Source of the DNA: Sulfitobacter sp. M39 | GTDB lineage: Bacteria > Pseudomonadota > Alphaproteobacteria > Rhodobacterales > Rhodobacteraceae | Assembly (NCBI RefSeq): GCF_021735935.1 | Contig: NZ_WMDZ01000001.1 | Location: 2,232,001 to 2,296,000 of the forward strand | Length of the DNA: 64,000 bases | Direction: 5' to 3' | In this document: piece after piece, positions 54,408 through 62,340 of the stretch | How positions within the stretch are numbered: position 1 is the first letter of the stretch | How the letters are laid out: each line of letters opens with the position of its first letter | Made by a program: the position numbers and the translations under genes | Notes under the pieces: generated by a model | What the model saw: only the letters and a program-made list of their open reading frames with translations | Databases searched by the model: none | What the model was told of the DNA's origin: nothing

Positions 54408-55193
54408 TTACAGGGCGGTCCAGCCACCATCGACGCTGATCGTCGTACCAGTGATCTGATCCCCCGCCTCGGAACACAGGAAAGTTGCGGTGCCACCCAG
54501 TTGTTCGACTGTGGCGAACTCTTTCGACGGTTGACGCTTGAGCATGACGTTCTTGATCACCTCTTCGCGCGACATGTCGTATTCTTTCATCGTGTCGGGG
54601 ATCTGCTTTTCTACGATATCGGTCAGCACATAGCCCGGGCAGATGGCATTGCAGGTGATCGGGTCTTCGGCCGTTTCCAGCGCGGTGGTTTTGGACAGCC
54701 CTACGATCCCGTGCTTGGCCGCAATATAGGCGGATTTATAGGGCGAGGCCGTCAGCCCGTGAGCCGAAGCGACGTTGATCACGCGGCCCCAGCCCGCCTC
54801 GCGCATCATCGGCAGGGCCACTGCGGTGGTGTGAAACGCAGAGCTGAGGTTGATGGCGATGATCGCGTCCCATTTCTCGGTCGGGAAGTCGGGGATCGGC
54901 GCGACATGCTGGATGCCCGCGTTGTTCACCAGAATATCGCAGCGCCCTGCATCGATGATCAGCTGGCGGCAGTCTTCGGCTTTCGACATATCCGCCTTGA
55001 TATAGCGCGCGGTAACGCCGGTTTCATCGGCGATGTCTTTGGCGATGGCGTGGTCTTCGTCGCGGTCGGTAAAGGAGTTCAGCACAACATCCGCCCCCGC
55101 CCGCGCCAATGCCCAAGCGATGCCAAGCCCAATACCGGAATTGGACCCCGTGATGACTGCTGTTTTTCCTGAAAGATCGATGCTGTAAGCCAT
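54408..55193 (-). CDS. bdhA: 3-hydroxybutyrate dehydrogenase
   Basis: BdhA oxidises D-3-hydroxybutyrate to acetoacetate with NAD+. The 261-residue classical SDR has ITGSNSGIGLGIAWALA (cofactor loop), LVNNAGIQHVAPI, the catalytic Ser in INVASAHGL, and YIAAKHG with the catalytic Tyr and Lys. The NAICPGYVLTDIVEKQIPD and late IKNVMLKRQPSKEFATV segments are characteristic of 3-hydroxybutyrate dehydrogenases. First gene of a bdhA-patatin unit. A minus-strand terminator lies upstream at 55312-55341 (see the candidate small RNA). Confidence 0.93.
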   Translation of the reverse strand: MAYSIDLSGKTAVITGSNSGIGLGIAWALARAGADVVLNSFTDRDEDHAIAKDIADETGVTARYIKADMSKAEDCRQLIIDAGRCDILVNNAGIQHVAPIPDFPTEKWDAIIAINLSSAFHTTAVALPMMREAGWGRVINVASAHGLTASPYKSAYIAAKHGIVGLSKTTALETAEDPITCNAICPGYVLTDIVEKQIPDTMKEYDMSREEVIKNVMLKRQPSKEFATVEQLGGTATFLCSEAGDQITGTTISVDGGWTAL

Positions 55194-55311
55194 GAAAATC
55201 TCCTAGCGTTTCTGCATGTGCATCATGGCGGGCTGCGAAACGAATGGAAACGGCTAATTCCGCACCCCGGCGGAATGCCCCTGCTGCCCGGACATTTGCC
55301 GGATCACGGGC

Positions 55312-55389
55312 AAAAAAAAACGTCCGCACGAAGCGGACGTTAAGTTATTGAGGCAGGTTTCATACAGGCAAGAAACCTATCGAGCAGTG
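55312..55389 (-). ncRNA. Candidate small RNA (about 78 nt)
   Basis: In the 309-base gap between bdhA and the solute-binding protein gene, the minus strand shows a promoter-like pair, a hairpin (AGGTTTC 55378-55372 with GAAACCT 55361-55355, 10-base loop), and then a classic terminator (AACGTCCGC/GCGGACGTT, five-base loop, followed by nine Ts). No gene lies upstream for this terminator to serve. The transcript would run about 55389 to 55312. It could be a free small RNA or an attenuated leader of bdhA. Not verified by any homology. Confidence 0.5.
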
Positions 55390-55394
55390 AGTTC

Positions 55395-55423
55395 GTTATA
55401 CGCAATTCGCCGCCGTAATCCAA
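55395..55423 (-). promoter_or_regulatory. Promoter-like hexamers for the candidate small RNA
   Basis: On the minus strand TTGGAT (55423-55418) and TATAAC (55400-55395) are separated by 17 bases. The -10 matches the sigma-70 consensus at five of six positions, the -35 at three of six. Confidence 0.4.
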
Positions 55424-55502
55424 GCTTAAAGTTTGAACTGTAGCCGCCGCATCGCTAAGGAATACGCTAATAAAACAAGGGCAGAGCGGGATTGTTGCTA
55501 AA

Positions 55503-57323
55503 ATGGCGTTTAAATTTTTCCAAAGCTGTCGGGCAGTTGCAGCTGTTTCTTCACTGATTCTTCTCAGTGGATTCGCCCGCGCCGAGCCCGCGCATGGTAT
55601 ATCTATGTATGGGGACCCTGCCCTCCCACCTGATTTTGTGTCGCTGCCCTATGCCAACCCGGACGCACCCCAAGGCGGCGCGATTGTTCTGGGCAACACC
55701 GGCGGGTTTGACAGCCTCAATCCCTTCGTGCGCAAGGGCACCTCTCCGTGGCAGTTGCCGTTCTTTACCCATGAAAGCCTGATGGGCCGTTCGTGGGATG
55801 AACCTTTCGCGCTTTACGGGCTTTTGGCCGAATCGATTGATGTGCCAGAGGACCGGTCATGGGTCGAATTCACCCTGCGACCCGAGGCGCGTTTCTCCGA
55901 TGGCAGTCCGGTCACGCCCGAGGATGTGATCTTTAGCTACGAAATGCTCGGCACAGAGGGGCACCCGCGCTACCACGGGCTTTATGCCCAGATCGACAGC
56001 ATCACCCAGACCGGTCCGCGCAGCGTCAAAATGGTTTTCAACACCGATAACCGAGAGCTGGCCCTGCTGGCAGGGATGCGCCCGATTCTAAGCAAGGCGC
56101 AATGGGAGGGCCGCGATTTCGCCAACGCCCCGCTGGCGGAGATACCGTTGGGCTCCGGCCCCTATGTTGTCAGCGACTATAAGGCGGGCAAACAGGTCAC
56201 CCTGACCCGCAACCCTGACTACTGGGGCAAGGATGTGCCGTTTCGCAAAGGCACCCATAACATCGACGAGATAAAGCTCGACTTTTATGGCGACGCGAAT
56301 GTGTTGTTCGAGGCGTTCAAGGCCGGAGAGATTTCCGCCCTGCGCGAATTCAACGCCGAAAGCTGGGCGACGCAATATGACTTCCCCGCCGTGCAGCGCG
56401 GTGATGTGGTTAAATCCACCTTCGCCCATAGCAAACCCTCTGGCATGACTGGATTGGTCATGAACACCCGCCGCGCCCCGTTTGACGACATCCGTGTGCG
56501 CGAGGCGCTGATCGCGGCCTTTAACTTTGAGTATATCAACGAGACGCTGACCGGCGGGGCGCAACCGCGCATAACCTCTTACTTCTCGAACTCTCCGCTG
56601 GCGATGCAAGACGGCCCCGCCACCGGCCGCGTGGCCGAGTTGTTGACCCCCTTTGCCAGCGACCTGCCCGCCGGCGCGCTTGACGGCTATGCGCTGCCCG
56701 TGTCCGACGGATCTGCCCGCAACCGCGCCGGCATCCGCCGCGCCATGCGCGCGTTGGCCGACGCGGGATTCAGCGCCGATGGCGGCACCATGCGGGGGCC
56801 TGACGGGCAGCCCTTGTCGTTCAGCATTCTGCTGTCCAAAGGCAGCAGCGAGAATATCGCCATTGCCGAGCTTTATATCCAGGCCCTTGCCCGTCTGGGC
56901 ATCACCGCCCGCGTGGACGCCGTGGATGACGCGCAATTCGTCGCGCGTAACGCGGCCTTCGACTTTGACATGGCCATCTTCCGCCGCGCCCTCTCGCTTA
57001 GCCCGGGTAACGAGCAACGTTATTACTGGGGGTCGGAAGCTGCCGATCAGGAAGGCAGCCGCAACCTAATGGGCGTGAAATCCCCCGCCATTGACGCGAT
57101 GATCGATACGATGGTCGGGGCCAGCAGCGCCGAGGCGTTCACCGCCGCCACGCGCGCGCTGGATCGCGTGCTGACCGCCGGGCGCTATGTCATCCCGTTC
57201 TGGCAGTTCACCGAAGACCGCATCGCCCATGTCGCAGCGTTGAAATACCCCTCCCACGTGCCGCTCTATGGCGACGGGCCGAACTATATGCCCGAGGTCT
57301 GGTGGATTGAACCGGACCAGTAA
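55503..57323 (+). CDS. ABC transporter solute-binding protein (family 5, YejA-like)
   Basis: The 606-residue periplasmic protein has a signal peptide (SCRAVAAVSSLILLSGFARA, cut before EPAHG). It then has the family 5 peptide-binding pattern: GISMYGDPALPPDFVSLPYA, GGFDSLNPFVRKG, WVEFTLRPEARFSDGSPVTP, ALIAAFNFEYINETL, and a C-terminal VIPFWQF. The early MYGDPALPPDF segment and length are typical of YejA/microcin C-type extracellular binding proteins for oligopeptides. No permease or ATPase genes follow in the window, so it is an orphan or its transporter lies elsewhere. Confidence 0.9.
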   Translation: MAFKFFQSCRAVAAVSSLILLSGFARAEPAHGISMYGDPALPPDFVSLPYANPDAPQGGAIVLGNTGGFDSLNPFVRKGTSPWQLPFFTHESLMGRSWDEPFALYGLLAESIDVPEDRSWVEFTLRPEARFSDGSPVTPEDVIFSYEMLGTEGHPRYHGLYAQIDSITQTGPRSVKMVFNTDNRELALLAGMRPILSKAQWEGRDFANAPLAEIPLGSGPYVVSDYKAGKQVTLTRNPDYWGKDVPFRKGTHNIDEIKLDFYGDANVLFEAFKAGEISALREFNAESWATQYDFPAVQRGDVVKSTFAHSKPSGMTGLVMNTRRAPFDDIRVREALIAAFNFEYINETLTGGAQPRITSYFSNSPLAMQDGPATGRVAELLTPFASDLPAGALDGYALPVSDGSARNRAGIRRAMRALADAGFSADGGTMRGPDGQPLSFSILLSKGSSENIAIAELYIQALARLGITARVDAVDDAQFVARNAAFDFDMAIFRRALSLSPGNEQRYYWGSEAADQEGSRNLMGVKSPAIDAMIDTMVGASSAEAFTAATRALDRVLTAGRYVIPFWQFTEDRIAHVAALKYPSHVPLYGDGPNYMPEVWWIEPDQ

Positions 57324-57372
57324 GCGACGCGTATAGGGATCAGGCGGCGGTGCCTGTGGCGTAGCGGCCCTT

Positions 57373-57400
57373 CGGGGAGAGTTTATTCGGCAAAATGAAG
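57373..57400. repeat. Extragenic repeat (GAGTTTATTCGGCAAAATGAAG type)
   Basis: GGGGAGAGTTTATTCGGCAA followed by AATGAAG, a near-copy of 34701-34727 and again in a convergent spacer. Confidence 0.6.
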
Positions 57401-57414
57401 CGCGGGCCTGTCGG

Positions 57415-58038
57415 TTAGGTGAGCGATGTGACCCAAAGGATCGTGGCGTCCTCATCGCTGGTAGAGACGACGTTATGCCCCATCGTCGCATCATAATAGG
57501 CGCTGTCGCCGCGGCGCATTTCGACGGGTTCGTAGAATTCGGTGTATAGGGTGATGACGCCGGTCAGCACGTAAAGGAACTCTTCCCCGTCATGGCGCAC
57601 CCAGCCGTCGAATTCATCCATCCGGCGGGCCCGGATACGCGCGCGGTAGGGCAGCATCTGCTTTTTGCGCAATGTGTCGGCCAGCATCGTGTGCTCGTAG
57701 GTGGTCGTCGCCTTGGCCGCCCCCTCGCCCGATTTGGTGACCGCCATGCGCCCGTTGATCTGCCCCGCCGAGGGAGGCGTGAAGAGCTGTGGCACCGAGA
57801 TTTCCAACCCCACGGCGAGCTTTTTCAGCGCCTCATAGGTGGGTGACATCTGGCCGTTCTCAATCTTGCTGAGCGTGGAACGGGCCAGTCCGGCCTGATT
57901 GGCGGCTTGCTCAAGCGTCCAGTTGCGCGCCTTGCGCAGCTCGCGCACGCGCGCCCCCAGATCAACGGGCGGGGCGGTTTCCGTCTCGCCGCTTTCGCGG
58001 GCGATCTGGATCATGGATTTCGGGCCGTCTTGCGTCAT
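57415..58038 (-). CDS. XRE-cupin transcriptional regulator
   Basis: The 207-residue protein has an N-terminal XRE helix-turn-helix (LGARVRELRKARNWTLEQAA, then LARSTLSKIENGQMSP, about 27-66). A C-terminal cupin domain follows (DGEEFLYVLTGVITLY, with MGHNVVSTSDEDATILWV). Proteins of this design sense a small ligand through the cupin and control nearby amine, amino acid or acid catabolic genes. It diverges from the acyl ligase operon at 58103, a likely target (inference). ATG 58038 is used; an open frame continues upstream to 58341 only as a shadow of the ligase gene. Confidence 0.88.
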   Translation of the reverse strand: MTQDGPKSMIQIARESGETETAPPVDLGARVRELRKARNWTLEQAANQAGLARSTLSKIENGQMSPTYEALKKLAVGLEISVPQLFTPPSAGQINGRMAVTKSGEGAAKATTTYEHTMLADTLRKKQMLPYRARIRARRMDEFDGWVRHDGEEFLYVLTGVITLYTEFYEPVEMRRGDSAYYDATMGHNVVSTSDEDATILWVTSLT

Positions 58039-58102
58039 GCGCTGGCTATAGCGCCGCGCCGGAGCTCTTGCAACGCTGCTGCGCGCGAGGTAGCGATCGG
58101 GC

Positions 58103-59617
58103 ATGTTGTCCGTCTCTGCGTCCACCGGCTTTGCGCCTTGCCCCGCCCCGTTCAATCTTGCCGCCCATGTTCTGGGCCGCGCCGCCGATTTGGGCGACAA
58201 GACAGCGCTTGCCATTGTCGGGCCCGATCGCGTTGAAGCCTGGCGTTTCGACCAGCTTGAGGCCGCCGTGCGCGGCACCGCGACGGGGTTGCTGGGCATG
58301 GGGCTGCACCCGGGTGACATCGTGCTGATGCGCCTTGGCAATACTGTGGATTTCCCGCTGGCCTATCTGGGCGCGCTGGCCGCAGGCTTGGTGCCTGTCC
58401 CCACCGCCGCCGCGCTGACAGAGCCGGAGGTCGCCGCGATCATCGCCACCCTCGCGCCCAAGGCGATCTTGCGTGATCCCGCCGTGCCCTGCCCGCCAAA
58501 TGACACAACCGTTGATCTGGCCCAGCTCAGGTCCATGCGCGATTTGCCCGCGGCCCCCTGGCATATGGGCGACCCCGACCGGCTGGGCTATATCATCTAT
58601 ACCTCTGGCACGTCGGGCCGGCCGAGCGCGGTGATGCACGCACATCGCGCCATCTGGGCGCGGCAGATGATGGTGCGCGGCTGGTACGATCTGAAGCCCG
58701 AGGATCGGGTGATGCATGCAGGCGCGTTCAATTGGACCTATACGCTGGGGACCGGTCTCATGGACCCTTGGACCGCCGGTGCCACCGCCTTGATCCCGGC
58801 TGCGGGCGTGGCGCCTGCGGATTTACCTGCCTTGATGGCGCGGCATGAGGCGAGCCTTTTTGCAGCCGCACCGGGGGTTTACCGTCAGATCCTGAAACAC
58901 CACGACCGGATCAACGTGCCAAGCCTGCGCCACGGGTTAAGCGCGGGGGAAAAGCTTCCCTCGGCCGTTGCCCGCGCATGGGAGGCCGCCAGCGGCACGC
59001 CGATCTTCGAGGCCTACGGCATGTCGGAGTGTTCGACCTTCCTATCCGCCTCTCCCGACCGTCCGGCGCGGGCGGGCACATTGGGCCAGCCTCAGGACGG
59101 GCGGCGCATCGCGTTGATCGGAACGGAAGGCCCGGTGGAGATCGGCCAAGAGGGCACCATCGCGATCCACAAGAGCGACCCGGGGCTGATGCTCGGCTAT
59201 CTTGGCGCGCCGGATCAAACGGCCCAGAAATATCAGGGTGACTGGTTCCTGACCGGCGATCAAGGTGTCATGGGCACGGATGGGCAGATCACCTATCTGG
59301 GGCGCAATGACGATATGATGAATGCGGGCGGGTTCCGCGTCTCGCCGATCGAGGTGGAACAAACCCTCGCCAAATTCCCCGGCATCCATGCTGTCGGCGC
59401 GGCGGAGGTCGAGGTTAAACCCGACGTGACCGTGATCGCGGCCTTCTATACGGCCGACAGCCCGCTGGACGAGGCCGCGCTGGCGCTTTATGCACAAGAC
59501 AACATGGCGCGCTACAAGCAGCCGCGCCTTTTCATCCACCTGCCAGAGCTCCCGATGGGCGCGAATGGCAAACTGCTGCGCCGGTCCTTGCGTGCAGCCT
59601 ATGAGGCACAACGATGA
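58103..59617 (+). CDS. Class I adenylate-forming enzyme (acyl/aryl-CoA ligase-like)
   Basis: The 504-residue protein belongs to the AMP-binding ligases (benzoate-CoA ligase-like). Motifs are YTSGTSGRPSAVMHAHRA (the A3 loop), LRHGLSAGEKLP, FEAYGMSECSTFL (A5), WFLTGDQGVMGTD (A7), YLGRNDDMMNAGGFRVSP (A8) and the A10 lysine in MGANGKLLRRS. The A3 loop has Ser where these enzymes nearly always have Lys (PKG becomes PSA), which may alter activity. The substrate is unknown. The stop overlaps the next gene (ATGA), a DsbA-like enzyme, forming a two-gene unit opposite the XRE-cupin regulator. Confidence 0.85.
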   Translation: MLSVSASTGFAPCPAPFNLAAHVLGRAADLGDKTALAIVGPDRVEAWRFDQLEAAVRGTATGLLGMGLHPGDIVLMRLGNTVDFPLAYLGALAAGLVPVPTAAALTEPEVAAIIATLAPKAILRDPAVPCPPNDTTVDLAQLRSMRDLPAAPWHMGDPDRLGYIIYTSGTSGRPSAVMHAHRAIWARQMMVRGWYDLKPEDRVMHAGAFNWTYTLGTGLMDPWTAGATALIPAAGVAPADLPALMARHEASLFAAAPGVYRQILKHHDRINVPSLRHGLSAGEKLPSAVARAWEAASGTPIFEAYGMSECSTFLSASPDRPARAGTLGQPQDGRRIALIGTEGPVEIGQEGTIAIHKSDPGLMLGYLGAPDQTAQKYQGDWFLTGDQGVMGTDGQITYLGRNDDMMNAGGFRVSPIEVEQTLAKFPGIHAVGAAEVEVKPDVTVIAAFYTADSPLDEAALALYAQDNMARYKQPRLFIHLPELPMGANGKLLRRSLRAAYEAQR

Positions 59618-60255
59618 CCCAGACGATCAAGCTTGATATCATGTCCGACCCGATTTGCCCTTGGTGCTATATCGGCAAGGCCCATCTGGACCGCGCACTG
59701 GAAAGCGAGCCGGACCACCCTTTCGCGATCGAATGGCACCCGTTCCAGCTGAACCCCGACATGCCTGCCGACGGGATGGACCGCCGTGCCTATCTGGAAG
59801 GCAAATTCGGCGGCAAGGAAGGTGCGGTGCGCGCCTATGCCCCTGTGGTGGAACATGCCGAGAAAGCCGGACTCAAGATCAACTTCGAGGCGATGCAGCG
59901 CACCCCCAACACGCTGAATGCCCACCGGTTGATTCATTGGGCCGGGATCGAGGGGCGCCAGACCGCTGCGGTATCGGCGTTGTTCAAAGCCTATTTTGTC
60001 GATGCGCGCGATATTGGCGATGCCGAGGTGCTTGCCGATATCGCCGACGGGATAGAGATGGATGCCTCTGTCGTGACGCGTCTTCTGGCGACGGATGAGG
60101 ATATGGAAGACATCCGCAAACGCGACGCGCACAGCCGCGAGATGGGCATCAACTCCGTCCCGACCTTTATCGTGGGCGGGCGTCACGCGGTGCCGGGCGC
60201 GCAGCCGCCAGAGCTTTGGAAAAAAGTGCTGGCCGAGCTGCGCAACGAAGGCTGA
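59614..60255 (+). CDS. DsbA-family oxidoreductase (FrnE-like)
   Basis: The 213-residue protein has a thioredoxin-like CPWC active site (Cys15, Cys18 in MSDPICPWCYIGKAHLD). It also has the family blocks IEWHPFQLNPDMP, NTLNAHRLIHWA, and the cis-Pro loop GINSVPTFIVGGRHAVPGAQ. There is no signal peptide, so it is a cytoplasmic FrnE/HCCA-isomerase-type member. It overlaps the ligase gene by four bases and probably acts with it or with its product; the substrate is unknown. Confidence 0.9.
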   Translation: MTQTIKLDIMSDPICPWCYIGKAHLDRALESEPDHPFAIEWHPFQLNPDMPADGMDRRAYLEGKFGGKEGAVRAYAPVVEHAEKAGLKINFEAMQRTPNTLNAHRLIHWAGIEGRQTAAVSALFKAYFVDARDIGDAEVLADIADGIEMDASVVTRLLATDEDMEDIRKRDAHSREMGINSVPTFIVGGRHAVPGAQPPELWKKVLAELRNEG

Positions 60256-60370
60256 GGCCACGCGCCCGGGCTGGAAGTCAGGGGCAGAAAGGCTTTGCCT
60301 TTGTGCTGAAACCCGCCTAGAATCAATCGGATAAAGGGGCAAAGACCCCTATCCAGATCGAGCGGGCAGC

Positions 60371-60853
60371 ATGAAATACGATATCCCCTTTCCCTTTATG
60401 GGACGCGGGCGGGCGACGGTGGTGACACCGGCGGCGCGCCCGTCCAGCTTCACACCCTCCACGCCACTCACGCGGACGATCCTGACCTATGGCGGGTTCG
60501 ACGGGTTCCACACCGGTCACGCCGACTGGCTGCGGCAGCTGGCCCGTATGGGCAGCGATCTGGTCGTCGGCTGCCAGAGCGAACAGTTCTGTCAGCGTGC
60601 GGGGCGTCCGGCGCATCTGGGCTTTGCTGCCCGCCGTGCAGTGCTGGAGCGGTGCCGCTATGTCTCGCGGGTCATTCCGCTTGAGACATGGGATCAGGTG
60701 CGCAGCGATATCGTGAATTACAACGTCTCGGTATTGGCCTTGCCGGCGCATCTTTCCCTGCCGGTGTCGGGACTGGACGAGATCGTTCAGGTATTGCGTT
60801 TGCCGGTGACCGTCCGCGCGACAGAGCAGCGCCAGCGCGCCCAAGCCAGCTGA
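60371..60853 (+). CDS. Nucleotidyltransferase-fold protein (cytidylyltransferase-like)
   Basis: The 160-residue protein contains TYGGFDGFHTGHADWLRQL (about 39-57) with the H-x-G-H motif of the HIGH nucleotidyltransferase superfamily (glycerol-3-phosphate or ethanolamine-phosphate cytidylyltransferase type), then DLVVGCQSEQFCQ. The usual late ISSTxIR motif is not visible; the C-terminus (LALPAHLSLPVSGLDEIVQV) may replace it. An N-terminal 35-residue basic, Pro/Thr-rich leader precedes the domain. The substrate cannot be told. Confidence 0.7.
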   Translation: MKYDIPFPFMGRGRATVVTPAARPSSFTPSTPLTRTILTYGGFDGFHTGHADWLRQLARMGSDLVVGCQSEQFCQRAGRPAHLGFAARRAVLERCRYVSRVIPLETWDQVRSDIVNYNVSVLALPAHLSLPVSGLDEIVQVLRLPVTVRATEQRQRAQAS

Positions 60854-60943
60854 CGGCGCGACGCCGATTGCACTATCTGTAAGGCAGCCTTATGAACACC
60901 ATAGGCTGCGCCCTGCGGCCCACCGTTACGATGGAGCCGATGG

Positions 60944-62179
60944 ATGACCGACGACCGCCCCGACATCAACATGAGCCGCCCCGAGTTTGTGGCGCTGATT
61001 GCGATGATGTTTGCAATCATTGCTTTCTCGACCGATGCGATGCTGCCTGCCCTGCCCGAGATCGGCGCAGAGCTGTCGCCATTGGATATGACCAAAGTCC
61101 CGTTGATCGTGACCGCCTTTATTCTGGGGATGGGGATGGGCACTTTTGTCACCGGCCCGCTGTCGGATGCTTTCGGGCGCAAGAATATCATCTACCTCGG
61201 ATCTGCGATCTATATCGCGGGGGCTATGGTGGCGTGGCTTAGCCAATCGCTTGAGGTGATGCTGATCGCGCGGGTGGTGCAGGGTGTGGGGGCTGCGGGC
61301 CCTCGGGTTGTGGCGCTTGCGGTGATCCGCGACCTTTATTCGGGCCGGCAGATGGCCAAGATCATGTCTTTTGTGATGATGATTTTTGTCGTGGTTCCCG
61401 CCTTTGCCCCTGCGATGGGGGCTGTGATCATCGCCCTGTCCGATTGGCGTGGCGTATTCTTGTCGTTCATCGTTTTCTCGGCAACCTGTGTGGTCTGGGC
61501 CATGCTCCGCCTGCCTGAAACGCTGCCCAAGCCCAAGCGTCGGCCGTTGCAGATTGGCCTGCTGTGGAACGCGGTGAAAGAGATTTTCAGCAACCCGATG
61601 GTGTGTCTGTCGATCACGGTGCAGACGCTGGTGATGGGGTTCTTGTTCTCGACGCTGATGCTGGTGCAGCCCATTTATGACCAAGTCTATGACCGCGCCG
61701 AGAGCTTCCCCTTCTGGTTTGGCGTCGCGGCGCTGATCTCGGGGACGTCGAGCCTGCTGAACGCGCTGCTGGTCGTCCGGTTGGGCATGCAGCGGATCGT
61801 GATCCTTGCGCTTGGCCTGCAGATCGTACTGTCGGGCCTGATGCTGGGTCTTGGTCTGGGCGATCTGCCCGAGCCCTATGGCTTTGTCTTTTTCCTGATG
61901 TGGCAGGCGTCGCTGTTATTTCAGGTGGGGCTGGTGATGGGCAACCTCAACGCGCTGGCGATGGAGCCTTTGGGCCATATCGCCGGCATGGCGGCGTCGG
62001 TCATCGGGGCGGTGTCGACGGTGATGGCGGCTATGCTGGCATCGCCCATCGGGCTGATGTTCAACGGCACGATCACCCCGCTGATCGGCGCGGTACTGAC
62101 GCTGGCGACGCTCGCCTTTGCGCTGATGCTGCTTCTGGCGCGGGTCAACCGGCAGGCGGCAGCAGACCCCGCGGAATAG
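60944..62179 (+). CDS. MFS multidrug efflux transporter (Bcr/CflA type)
   Basis: The 411-residue inner-membrane protein has about 12 hydrophobic helices and the Bcr/CflA features: FSTDAMLPALPEIGAELS after the first helix, GPLSDAFGRKNIIYLGSAIY (loop 2-3 MFS motif), and ARVVQGVGAAGPRVVALAVI (motif C-like antiporter region). It probably expels drugs by proton antiport. Monocistronic, with 90 bases upstream; a bidirectional terminator follows at 62284. Confidence 0.9.
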   Translation: MTDDRPDINMSRPEFVALIAMMFAIIAFSTDAMLPALPEIGAELSPLDMTKVPLIVTAFILGMGMGTFVTGPLSDAFGRKNIIYLGSAIYIAGAMVAWLSQSLEVMLIARVVQGVGAAGPRVVALAVIRDLYSGRQMAKIMSFVMMIFVVVPAFAPAMGAVIIALSDWRGVFLSFIVFSATCVVWAMLRLPETLPKPKRRPLQIGLLWNAVKEIFSNPMVCLSITVQTLVMGFLFSTLMLVQPIYDQVYDRAESFPFWFGVAALISGTSSLLNALLVVRLGMQRIVILALGLQIVLSGLMLGLGLGDLPEPYGFVFFLMWQASLLFQVGLVMGNLNALAMEPLGHIAGMAASVIGAVSTVMAAMLASPIGLMFNGTITPLIGAVLTLATLAFALMLLLARVNRQAAADPAE

Positions 62180-62219
62180 GGCTGAGCGACCACGTGGTGG
62201 CTGGTGGCGCCGGTTTCGC

Positions 62220-62252
62220 CCTTCGGGCGAGGATTTAGAGCCATTTGGAAGC
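62220..62252. repeat. Weak copy of the extragenic repeat
   Basis: CCTTCGGGCGAGGATTTAGA followed by GCCATTTGGAAG resembles the repeats at 34701 and 57373 with several mismatches; again in a convergent spacer. Confidence 0.35.
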
Positions 62253-62283
62253 GCGGACCATGGCGCTTTAGAGAGAGGTAACA

Positions 62284-62316
62284 AAAAGGGGCACCGCTGA
62301 TGGCGGTGCCCCTTTT
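62284..62316. terminator. Bidirectional terminator between the MFS and helicase genes
   Basis: A perfect 14-bp stem AAAAGGGGCACCGC/GCGGTGCCCCTTTT with a five-base loop, flanked by A and T runs, serves both convergent genes. Confidence 0.9.
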
Positions 62317-62340
62317 GATCGTGCGTTGATACCTGCGCGC

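Noticed and set aside
58039..58341. Upstream extension of the XRE-cupin frame
   Set aside because: It is a shadow on the opposite strand of the ligase gene; ATG 58038 precedes the helix-turn-helix normally.
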